Shown here piece by piece: positions 57,381-64,000 of a stretch of 64,000 nucleotides of DNA (positions are counted from its first letter, which is position 1; the number at the start of each line of letters is the position of its first letter). Location: positions 124,001-188,000 of the forward strand of contig NZ_JAKREW010000002.1 of assembly GCF_022347545.1 (NCBI RefSeq), in the 5' to 3' direction. The stretch comes from Terribium retamae. GTDB lineage: Bacteria > Pseudomonadota > Alphaproteobacteria > Rhizobiales > Rhizobiaceae. The notes under the pieces are model-generated. The model was not told the origin of the DNA, did not search any database, and worked only from the letters and a program-made list of their open reading frames with translations. The translations under genes and the position numbers were made by a program.

Positions 57381-57602
57381 TCAAAAATCGCTGGTCAGGC
57401 CCTTCACTTCCCAATCGCCATAACGGTTGGGGTCATTGCCGCCGCGGCCGCCGATCTCCTTGGGCAGCGCAGCTTCGGCGCGCTTGTAGGCTTCACGCCG
57501 CTTTTCCGCCTCCGCAAGTGCGCGCTCGGCAGCCGGCGACAGCGCCTTATCCCGGCCAGCTTCGGCCGGCATTTGCTGCGTCTTGCGGTTTTCGTCCGAC
57601 AT
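57381..57602 (-). CDS. DUF1674 / SDHAF4-like protein
   Basis: 73 residues ending in the family hallmark [18 protein letters not shown] and a terminal SDF. Mitochondrial SDHAF4 shares this motif and helps assemble flavinylated succinate dehydrogenase, so a similar role is plausible. The N-terminal two thirds form a charged helix. GGAAG lies 7 nt before the ATG. It is divergent from htpX. Confidence 0.87.
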   Translation of the reverse strand: MSDENRKTQQMPAEAGRDKALSPAAERALAEAEKRREAYKRAEAALPKEIGGRGGNDPNRYGDWEVKGLTSDF

Positions 57603-57699
57603 GCTTTTCTTCCCGTGGATTGAAACGGCTCGAGCTTCTTACCATCATATAGCGAAACCAAGGCCAGGGATCGACCCTTGCCCGGCGATGGAGAAACAT

Positions 57700-58731
57700 T
57701 TGAACACGATGCGCACAGCCATGCTTCTGGCCGCCATGACGGCGCTGTTCATGGGTGTCGGCTACCTGATCGGCGGCTCCGGCGGCATGATGATCGCGTT
57801 GATCATTGCAGCCGGCACCAACCTGTTCAGCTACTGGAATGCCGACAAGATGGTGCTGTCGATGAACCATGCCGTCGAGGTCGATGAACGCAGCGCACCG
57901 GAATTCTACGCCATCGTGAGGAGCCTTGCCGCCAATGCCGGCCTGCCCATGCCGCGCGTCTATCTGATCGATACCGATCAGCCCAACGCCTTCGCGACCG
58001 GCCGCAATCCCGAGAATGCTGCCGTTGCGGCTTCGACGGGGCTGCTGCAGCGCCTGTCACATGAGGAAGTCGCCGCCGTGATGGCGCATGAACTGGCGCA
58101 TGTGCAGCATCGCGACACCCTCATCATGACGATCGTGGCGACCTTTGCCGGCGCCATTTCCATGCTCGGCAACTTCGCCTTCTTCTTTGGCGGCAACCGC
58201 GAGAACAACAACCCGCTCGGCTTCATCGGCGTGCTGGTGGCGATGATCGTCGCGCCTTTCGCGGCCATGATCGTGCAGATGGCGGTGAGCCGCACCCGCG
58301 AATATGAAGCCGACCGGCGCGGTGCCGAGATCTGTGGCCACCCACTCTGGCTTGCATCCGCCCTTGACAAGATCGCGCGCGGCGCCGAACGCATCCGCAA
58401 CGACGATGCCGAGCGCAATCCAGCGACCGCCCATCTTTTTATCATCAATCCGCTTTCAGGCGAACGCATGGACAATCTCTTCTCCACCCACCCGAATACG
58501 GAAAACCGTATCGCCGCGCTTCAGGCGCTCGCCGTACAGATGGGCCAGGCTCGCGACACCGGCGATACGGCTTATCCGAAAGCTTCCTCATCACCGCGTC
58601 ATGGTCAGACCGACGCAGCTGGCCCGTGGGGTGGCTCCGCATCTCGTCCGGATGCGGAGGGACAGCCCGACACGTCGAAATCCAATCCCTGGGGCCGCAA
58701 TCCGTCCGGGCCGAAAGGCCCCTGGTCGTGA
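57700..58731 (+). CDS. htpX: HtpX, membrane zinc metalloprotease
   Basis: Quality-control protease degrading misfolded membrane proteins. 343 residues: two N-terminal membrane helices (about 6-25 and 30-45), the zinc motif HELAH (130-134), two more helices ([32 protein letters not shown]) and the third ligand Glu in [15 protein letters not shown] at 57700 has GGAG 6 nt upstream and gives [10 protein letters not shown], the usual rhizobial start; an ATG at 57688 lacks one. A Pro/Gly/Ser-rich tail ends in [13 protein letters not shown]. Its stop overlaps rsmB. Confidence 0.94.
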   Translation: MNTMRTAMLLAAMTALFMGVGYLIGGSGGMMIALIIAAGTNLFSYWNADKMVLSMNHAVEVDERSAPEFYAIVRSLAANAGLPMPRVYLIDTDQPNAFATGRNPENAAVAASTGLLQRLSHEEVAAVMAHELAHVQHRDTLIMTIVATFAGAISMLGNFAFFFGGNRENNNPLGFIGVLVAMIVAPFAAMIVQMAVSRTREYEADRRGAEICGHPLWLASALDKIARGAERIRNDDAERNPATAHLFIINPLSGERMDNLFSTHPNTENRIAALQALAVQMGQARDTGDTAYPKASSSPRHGQTDAAGPWGGSASRPDAEGQPDTSKSNPWGRNPSGPKGPWS

Positions 58732-60107
58732 AGCAAGGCGGCAGGGCTGCCCGCGAGCCGAGCTCTCATCGTTTCGACACGGCACCACAAGCACCCGGCC
58801 TGGCAGCCCGCCAAGCTGCGGCAAGGCTGTTGGCCGCCGTCGTCGATGCCCGCACGCCGCTCGACGGACTGACCGACAATGAACACGGGCATCCGCAATA
58901 CCGTGCTCTCGATGGGCGTGACCGTGCCCTGGTGCGCGCTATTTTGGTCACGGCACTGCGCTATCGCATGACCATTGCCGGCCTGCTGGCGCGGCGCCTG
59001 GAAAAGCCGCTGCCGGCCAATGCGACCACGCTCTCGCACATCCTCCACGTCGCAGCCGCACAGATATTGTTCCTGGACGTGCCTGACAGCGCCGCCGTCG
59101 ATCTCGCCGTCACCCACGCCAAGGCCGATCCGCGCACCGCGCGTTTTTCCGGCCTCGTCAACGGTGTCTTGCGTGCGCTGGTGCGCGCCAAGGATACCGA
59201 GTTGCCACAGGCACTCGCCGCGACAGCCGATGCACCGGCATGGTTCAGCGATCGATTGCGCAATGCCTATGGCGATGAGGTCGCGCGCGCCATCCTTGCC
59301 ATGCATCGGCTCGAAGCACCGGTCGACTTCACCGTCAAGGCCGATCCGGCACTCTGGGCCGAACGGTTCGGCGGCATCGTCTTGCCTACGGGCACGGTGC
59401 GGGTTGAAAAACTGCATGCGCCGGTCCCCGAACTGCCGGGATTTGCCGAAGGCTCCTGGTGGGTGCAGGATGCTGCGGCCGCCCTGCCGGCCAGGCTGCT
59501 TGGCGACATTGCCGGTAAGCGCGTGGCCGACCTTTGCGCCGCTCCCGGCGGCAAGACGGCACAGCTGGTGCTGGCCGGTGCAAAAGTCACCGCAGTCGAC
59601 ACGTCGAAAAGCCGGCTGACGCGGCTCAGGCAAAATCTCGACCGGCTCGGCATGAGCGCGGAAGTTGTCCAATCCGACCTGTTCGACTACACTCCGGGCG
59701 AACTTTTCGACGCGGTGCTGCTGGACGCACCCTGCTCGTCCACCGGCACAATCAGGCGCCACCCCGACGTGCCGTGGACCAAGACCCCGGCCGACATCGA
59801 AAAGCTTGCCGGCCTGCAACGCCGGCTGCTGGAGAAAGCTGCCATGCTGGTCAAACCCGGCGGTTGCATTGTCTTTTCCAACTGCTCGCTGGATCCGCTG
59901 GAAGGGGAGGAATTGCATCGCGATTTCCTGGCCGAAGGGGCGGACGTTGCAGATGACCCGATCCGGCCGGGCGAAGTGCCTGGCATTGGACCTTTCGTGA
60001 CGGTACAAGGCTCGCTACGCACCACTCCAAATGGGTTTGATCTCGGCAATCCGGCAATTTCCGGCCTCGACGGGTTCTTTGCCGCGCGCTTCCGTAAAAA
60101 GCCTTGA
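58728..60107 (+). CDS. rsmB: 16S rRNA m5C967 methyltransferase (RsmB/NOL1-type)
   Basis: 459 residues: an N-terminal NusB-like helical domain ([33 protein letters not shown]) and a C-terminal Rossmann methyltransferase with [15 protein letters not shown] (SAM), [16 protein letters not shown] and the catalytic cysteine in [14 protein letters not shown]. It modifies rRNA cytosine-967 or a related base. GTG at 58728 overlaps the htpX stop (GTGA), implying coupled translation. Confidence 0.92.
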   Translation: MKQGGRAAREPSSHRFDTAPQAPGLAARQAAARLLAAVVDARTPLDGLTDNEHGHPQYRALDGRDRALVRAILVTALRYRMTIAGLLARRLEKPLPANATTLSHILHVAAAQILFLDVPDSAAVDLAVTHAKADPRTARFSGLVNGVLRALVRAKDTELPQALAATADAPAWFSDRLRNAYGDEVARAILAMHRLEAPVDFTVKADPALWAERFGGIVLPTGTVRVEKLHAPVPELPGFAEGSWWVQDAAAALPARLLGDIAGKRVADLCAAPGGKTAQLVLAGAKVTAVDTSKSRLTRLRQNLDRLGMSAEVVQSDLFDYTPGELFDAVLLDAPCSSTGTIRRHPDVPWTKTPADIEKLAGLQRRLLEKAAMLVKPGGCIVFSNCSLDPLEGEELHRDFLAEGADVADDPIRPGEVPGIGPFVTVQGSLRTTPNGFDLGNPAISGLDGFFAARFRKKP

Positions 60108-60265
60108 TCGCGCTCTTGCGCTTGATGTCGCGGCAAAATATCCGCGAAACCTCCAAAAATGGTATGGCGCTACCCTGATCTGTGGGCTTTCGGCGGAATT
60201 TGCTTTCAAGGATAGTGCTGAATCCTGTAATTCACACGCGCGGATGGGATAATCGAGGAGGTTTT

Positions 60266-61990
60266 TTGGCACTGGTTGCCGACGACACGACGCGTCTGTG
60301 GACGCTCGTCGCGAAGGAGTTTTGGCGCAAGGCGCGCCGGCGCCTGCGCGCAGGGCCGATCTATCGTTGGCGTTATTCGGGCCGTACACCCGAACGTGTC
60401 CTGATCGCGCCACCGGATCTCAGGCTGGCCGATCCCCAGATCGCCCATGAGATCTACTACGGTCGTTTCCCTCTCTCCGGCCACCTGATCGAAACCGGCG
60501 GCTTGTCGCCGTTCCAGCTCGATGTCGCTCATATCGGCTGGGTGCGCTCTTTGCATGGCTTCCGCTGGCTACGTCACATGCGCGCAGCTGGTACCGATCT
60601 CGCCGCCGCCAATGCCCGCGCGCTGGTCTCCGACTGGATTGTCCAGCATGGCAATCGCATAACCGGCGCAGCCTGGGATCCAGGCACGACGGCAAAACGC
60701 ATCATTGCCTGGCAGCAGCACTCCTCCGTCGTGTTGCAGGGGGCGGAGTTTCCATTCTATCGCGCCTTCCTGAAATCGCTGGCGGTCCAGATCCGTTATC
60801 TGCGCTCCATGGCGCGCGAAATGCCGGACGGCAAGGACAGGCTGCGTGCTCGGGTCGCGCTGGCCTTCGCTGCATTATCCCTGCCTGCACCGGCCTCTGC
60901 GCTACGTTCGGCAACCCGCAATCTCGGCGAGGAACTCGACCGCCAGATCCTTCCCGACGGCGGTCATATCTCGCGCAATCCGCTGACGGTGCTCGAAATC
61001 CTGGCGGACCTGTTGCCGCTGCGCCAGACCTATGCCAATCAGGCCGAGACGCCGCCGGCAGGATTGATCGGCGCCATTGACCGCATGCTTCCCGCGCTGC
61101 GTTTCTTCCGACACCATGACGGCAGCCTCGCCCGGTTCAACGGCATGGGCGCGACTATCCAGGACCGCATCGCCGCGATCCTGCGCCATGACGACACCGT
61201 CGGAGCGCCTCTCTTGCATGCGCCCTATTCCGGCTATGAGCGGCTATCCATGGGCGACGTGACGGTGATTGCCGACACGGGCGTTCCGCCGCCGATCGAT
61301 GTGTCCAACTCGGCCCATGCCGGCTGCCTGTCGTTCGAGCTGTCGTCGGGACGCCAGCACTACATCGTCAACGCCGGCGTCGACACCTACGGCGCCGCTG
61401 AGTTCCGCCCCTTGGCGCGCGCCACAGCCGCGCATTCCACGGCAACCCTCAACGACACGTCATCGGCGCGTTTCGCCCTGTCGATGCGCGTCGGTGGCCT
61501 GCCGGGTTCACCCTTGCTAGGCGGGCCGCGCAAAGTATCCAGCGAGCGTCTCGACGATGGCAGCCGCCAAGGCTTCGTTGCCCGCCACGATGGTTATGCG
61601 CAACGTTTCGGCATCCTGCACGAACGCGAACTGGTGCTTTCGGCAAATGGCAATGTCCTGACCGGCCGCGACCGTTTCCTGCAAGCCGGCAGCAGCGCAA
61701 CACGTGGCGATGGCCGCGACGCCGTCGCGGTCCGTTTCCATATCCATCCCGATGCCAACCTCTTCCGCGACGAACACGACCGACTGGTGCTGGCTGCTGA
61801 AGGCGGCGACATCTGGGTATTCATCTCGCCGCAGGTGCAGCCCGAAGTCGAGGAATCGATCTTCTTCGCGGGCATTGCCGGTCCGCGTCGCAGCCGACAG
61901 ATCGTGTTGCATTTCCAGGCCACGAGCTTGGCGGAAGTGCATTGGCAATTCGTACGCACAGGCCCTACCGGTTTTACAACCAGAAATTGA
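60266..61990 (+). CDS. Heparinase II/III-family protein
   Basis: 574 residues: an alpha/alpha toroid half (IIAWQQHSSVVLQGAEFPFYRAFL in parts, LGEELDRQILPDGGHISRNPLTVLE) and a beta-sheet half of the heparinase II/III type (YSGYERLSMGDVTVIADTG, SAHAGCLSFELSSG, ARATAAHSTATLND). This alphaproteobacterial type between rsmB and purH has no defined substrate and is likely to act on envelope polysaccharide; no signal peptide is evident. TTG at 60266 follows GAGGAGG closely, with only 4 nt between. Confidence 0.88.
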   Translation: MALVADDTTRLWTLVAKEFWRKARRRLRAGPIYRWRYSGRTPERVLIAPPDLRLADPQIAHEIYYGRFPLSGHLIETGGLSPFQLDVAHIGWVRSLHGFRWLRHMRAAGTDLAAANARALVSDWIVQHGNRITGAAWDPGTTAKRIIAWQQHSSVVLQGAEFPFYRAFLKSLAVQIRYLRSMAREMPDGKDRLRARVALAFAALSLPAPASALRSATRNLGEELDRQILPDGGHISRNPLTVLEILADLLPLRQTYANQAETPPAGLIGAIDRMLPALRFFRHHDGSLARFNGMGATIQDRIAAILRHDDTVGAPLLHAPYSGYERLSMGDVTVIADTGVPPPIDVSNSAHAGCLSFELSSGRQHYIVNAGVDTYGAAEFRPLARATAAHSTATLNDTSSARFALSMRVGGLPGSPLLGGPRKVSSERLDDGSRQGFVARHDGYAQRFGILHERELVLSANGNVLTGRDRFLQAGSSATRGDGRDAVAVRFHIHPDANLFRDEHDRLVLAAEGGDIWVFISPQVQPEVEESIFFAGIAGPRRSRQIVLHFQATSLAEVHWQFVRTGPTGFTTRN

Positions 61991-62083
61991 AGCTTCAGGC
62001 GACTTGCCTCAGCGTTTCCGTTTTCTCCGGAAGTGTCCCCCACTCTTTTTCAGGCAAATCCGGCGAAACGCGACAAGGGACTT

Positions 62084-62695
62084 CTATTGCGCATGTCTCG
62101 CGAGCTTCAGGGCATGATTTCGAATGTCGGCCGGCCAATCCGCCATCTTGCCGGTAAAACTGTCAGCATCGCCGGCAAACAGTGCCCTTGACGCCTCTTC
62201 GAATCCGGGCAGATTTCCGGCCATGGCCGAAAGAAATCGGTAGGCCGCTTCGCGCCGCGCGCGCTGGACACTCTCATTGCCCTCGGTGCGGCGAGCAGAA
62301 TCGACGAGTCGACGTAGCGCTTGCGAAGCACCGCCCGGCTGCGTCGCAAGCCACTCCCATTGCCGCGGCAATAACGTGACTTCGCGTGCCACCACGCCGA
62401 GTTTGGGTCGTCCGCGGCCGCGGGCTCCAGCATCCGGCGCGTCCGCGTTGGACCGATCCTCGGCAAAGGATGTAGCGGGCTCCACCGGTCGAAACCGCTC
62501 CGCCAGCCGTGCAACGATCTCGGCGTCTGAACCACGCAGATCGAGGTCGATGACGGCACCGGTTGCGTCATCAAAGACCAGTACATCTCCACCATGAAGC
62601 GCATTAACGGCCAGCGCCACGTCGACAAGCGGTCCGCTGGCAACGAGGCGCCCGCCCTGAAACGCGGCACAGGCGGCAGTCAACGATAGAGGCAT
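62084..62695 (-). CDS. DUF2239-family protein
   Basis: 203 residues. The family core GRGRPKLGVVAREVTLLPRQ, then WEWLATQPGGASQALRRLVD, is clear; the N-terminal 80 residues form a small domain. A helix-turn-helix-like character in the core (SQALRRLVDSARR) has been noted for such proteins but function is unknown. AGGAG is close to the ATG. It is divergent from the GIY-YIG gene with a palindromic site between. Confidence 0.8.
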   Translation of the reverse strand: MPLSLTAACAAFQGGRLVASGPLVDVALAVNALHGGDVLVFDDATGAVIDLDLRGSDAEIVARLAERFRPVEPATSFAEDRSNADAPDAGARGRGRPKLGVVAREVTLLPRQWEWLATQPGGASQALRRLVDSARRTEGNESVQRARREAAYRFLSAMAGNLPGFEEASRALFAGDADSFTGKMADWPADIRNHALKLARHAQ

Positions 62696-62737
62696 CGAAC
62701 TCTCCTTTGCCTGTTTCATGCACCGTTTGCGCCACGC

Positions 62738-62766
62738 TGTCAAATATTACCCGGGTATAATTGACA
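62738..62766. promoter_or_regulatory. Shared operator/promoter of DUF2239 and GIY-YIG genes
   Basis: A 29-bp near-palindrome with the centre TTACCCGGGTA and outer TGTCAA (62738-62743) and TTGACA (62761-62766). On each strand the outer hexamer reads TTGACA, the exact sigma70 -35 consensus, directed away from the centre. A dimeric repressor bound here would block both promoters. Confidence 0.6.
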
Positions 62767-62810
62767 GGAGCGGGCCATACTCTTACATGCGGCTTCGAAA
62801 GGTTTTGATC

Positions 62811-63140
62811 ATGGGCAACATCGACAAGAAAGCTGCCATCGCAGCCTACAAGAAACGAGAGGCACCGGCGGGCATCTACGCACTGACCTGTGCTGAAACA
62901 GGGCAGCGCTGGATCGGCCATTCACCGGATCTCGAGGCGATGCCGAACCGACTGTGGTTTACGCTGCGGCTGGGTAGCCATCGTGCCGCCGAGCTGCAGG
63001 CCGTATATAATCGGTACGGTCAGGATGCCATTGACGTCACAGTGCTCGAACGTTTCGACGAGGATGCGCAACCTGAAGGCGCGGCGCTGAAAGAGCGCTT
63101 GGCCCTCTGGCGTGACAAGATGGACGCGTTCCCCGCCTGA
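62811..63140 (+). CDS. GIY-YIG nuclease-superfamily small protein
   Basis: 109 residues with a minimal GIY-YIG domain: GIYALTCAETGQRWIGHSP contains GIY at 21-23 and WIG in place of YIG, and the conserved Arg/Leu pattern LWFTLRLGSHR follows. The expected catalytic Glu appears in LERFDED. Such free-standing proteins occur in rhizobia without known role. AAGG is 8 nt before the ATG. It is divergent from the DUF2239 gene and 103 bp before purH. Confidence 0.8.
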   Translation: MGNIDKKAAIAAYKKREAPAGIYALTCAETGQRWIGHSPDLEAMPNRLWFTLRLGSHRAAELQAVYNRYGQDAIDVTVLERFDEDAQPEGAALKERLALWRDKMDAFPA

Positions 63141-63243
63141 GTTTGTCGCGGACTCACTTTCCAGCCTCCGCCGCGCTTGATTTTGAGCCTCCTTGTGCTA
63201 CGGCCCGGGCCATCTTCCTCAGCCCGCAGAAAGGCCGCCCGCC

Positions 63244-64000
63244 ATGGCCGTCGCCGCCAAGAACATTCCCGCACCGGATCTCGTTCCGGTTCGCCGCGCC
63301 CTGCTTTCCGTTTCCGACAAGACCGGTCTGGTCGACTTCGCAGCGGCGCTTGCAAAGGCCGGCGTCGACTTGATTTCGACGGGCGGCACGGCCAAGTCGA
63401 TTGCTGCTGCCGGCATCACGGTGCGTGACGTCTCCGAGCTCACCGGCTTTCCCGAAATCATGGACGGCCGCGTCAAGACATTGCACCCCTCGGTCCATGG
63501 TGCATTGCTCGGCGTACGCGACGATCCCGAACATGTCGCCGCCATGCGCGACCATGCCATCCAGCCGATCGATCTCGTCGTGGTCAATCTTTACCCCTTC
63601 GAACAGGTCCGCGCCTCCGGCGCCGCCTATGCCGCGATCGTGGAGAACATCGACATAGGCGGCCCGGCCATGGTGCGCGCCTCGGCCAAAAACCATGCCT
63701 ATGTCGCCATCGTCACCGAGCCGGAAGACTATGCCGCCGTATTGGAAACGCTCGCCGCCAACGGCGGTGCGCTGCCGCTGGATTTCCGCAAGAAGCTCGC
63801 AGCAAAAGCCTTCGCCCGGACAGCAGCCTACGACGCCGCCATTTCCGGCTGGTTCGCCGACGAATTGAAGATCGAGCAGCCGACCTGGCGCGCCTTCGGC
63901 GGACGTCTGGAAAGCGTCATGCGCTATGGCGAGAACCCGCATCAGTCAGCCGGATTCTATGTCAATGGCGACAGACGGCCGGGTGTTGCCACGGCACGCC
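63244..64000 (+). CDS. purH: PurH, AICAR formyltransferase/IMP cyclohydrolase (5' part)
   Basis: Catalyses the last two steps of IMP synthesis. The first 252 codons are present; the gene runs past the window end. The N-terminal MGS-like cyclohydrolase domain is complete: [45 protein letters not shown] (Lys and His of the active site) and [29 protein letters not shown] (as [15 protein letters not shown]). The transferase domain begins near [13 protein letters not shown] lies about 10 nt before the ATG. Confidence 0.96.
   Translation, partial: MAVAAKNIPAPDLVPVRRALLSVSDKTGLVDFAAALAKAGVDLISTGGTAKSIAAAGITVRDVSELTGFPEIMDGRVKTLHPSVHGALLGVRDDPEHVAAMRDHAIQPIDLVVVNLYPFEQVRASGAAYAAIVENIDIGGPAMVRASAKNHAYVAIVTEPEDYAAVLETLAANGGALPLDFRKKLAAKAFARTAAYDAAISGWFADELKIEQPTWRAFGGRLESVMRYGENPHQSAGFYVNGDRRPGVATAR

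Noticed and set aside
62011..62034. Third copy of the GTTTCCG palindromic element
   Set aside because: Only about 12 bases match one arm; the rest of the 40-bp element is missing.

Overview
The window is GC-rich chromosomal DNA of an alphaproteobacterium of the order Hyphomicrobiales (Rhizobiales), most likely the Phyllobacteriaceae/Mesorhizobium-Aminobacter side. Supporting signs are an almost complete succinoglycan-type exo cluster, the atpH-A-G-D-C operon close to priA and a transaldolase gene, an Ala/Lys-rich N-terminal extension on AtpD, and the htpX-rsmB-heparinase-purH neighbourhood. No rRNA, tRNA, CRISPR array, transposase or phage gene was seen.

Region 1 (1-18.6 kb) is the exopolysaccharide locus: exoF, exoY (-), exoX, exoU (+), exoV, exoW (-), exoB, an unknown coiled-coil gene, exoK, exoL, exoA, exoM, exoO, exoN, exoP (+), a calcineurin-like phosphatase (-) and exoH (+). 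Together they make UDP-sugars (ExoB, ExoN), prime the lipid carrier with galactose (ExoY, ExoF), extend the octasaccharide (ExoA, L, M, O, U, W), decorate it with pyruvate and succinate (ExoV, ExoH), control chain length and export (ExoP), cleave the polymer (ExoK) and restrain synthesis (ExoX). exoQ, exoT, exoI and exoZ are not in the window, and exoH and exoB sit in places unlike the Sinorhizobium order. A 618-bp AT-rich control region separates exoY and exoX, and a related near-palindrome lies upstream of both exoY and exoK.

Region 2 (18.6-22.4 kb) holds three enzymes of an L-fuconate/L-rhamnonate type oxidative pathway (hydrolase, SDR, lactonase) and a secreted metallo-beta-lactamase-fold protein. 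Region 3 (22.4-27.7 kb) is the F1 ATP synthase operon, with an inverted minisatellite between atpD and atpC. Region 4 (27.9-34.1 kb) is accessory: an epimerase-cupin-marR operon, doxX, a gst-arsR-AHSA1 operon, a methyltransferase, a secreted protein and a frameshifted acetyltransferase. It is dense in palindromic operator-like sites.

Region 5 (34.1-43.8 kb) is housekeeping: priA, transaldolase, an Lrp regulator with a divergent EamA exporter, an AAA ATPase, lptE-leuS and the PLP-binding yggS. Region 6 (43.8-50.1 kb) is transport: an orphan LivJ-type binding protein and a gntR-dctPQM-dehydrogenase operon with a clear GntR-type operator.

Region 7 (50.2-64 kb) carries usg, acs, an amphi-Trp protein, a LysR/DUF4865 pair, a 23-codon reading frame with a near-perfect extended Shine-Dalgarno and its own terminator, an orphan TadG-like protein, a Gly/Asn-rich secreted protein, an SDHAF4-like protein, htpX-rsmB, a heparinase II/III protein, a divergent DUF2239/GIY-YIG pair around a shared operator, and the 5' part of purH running off the end.
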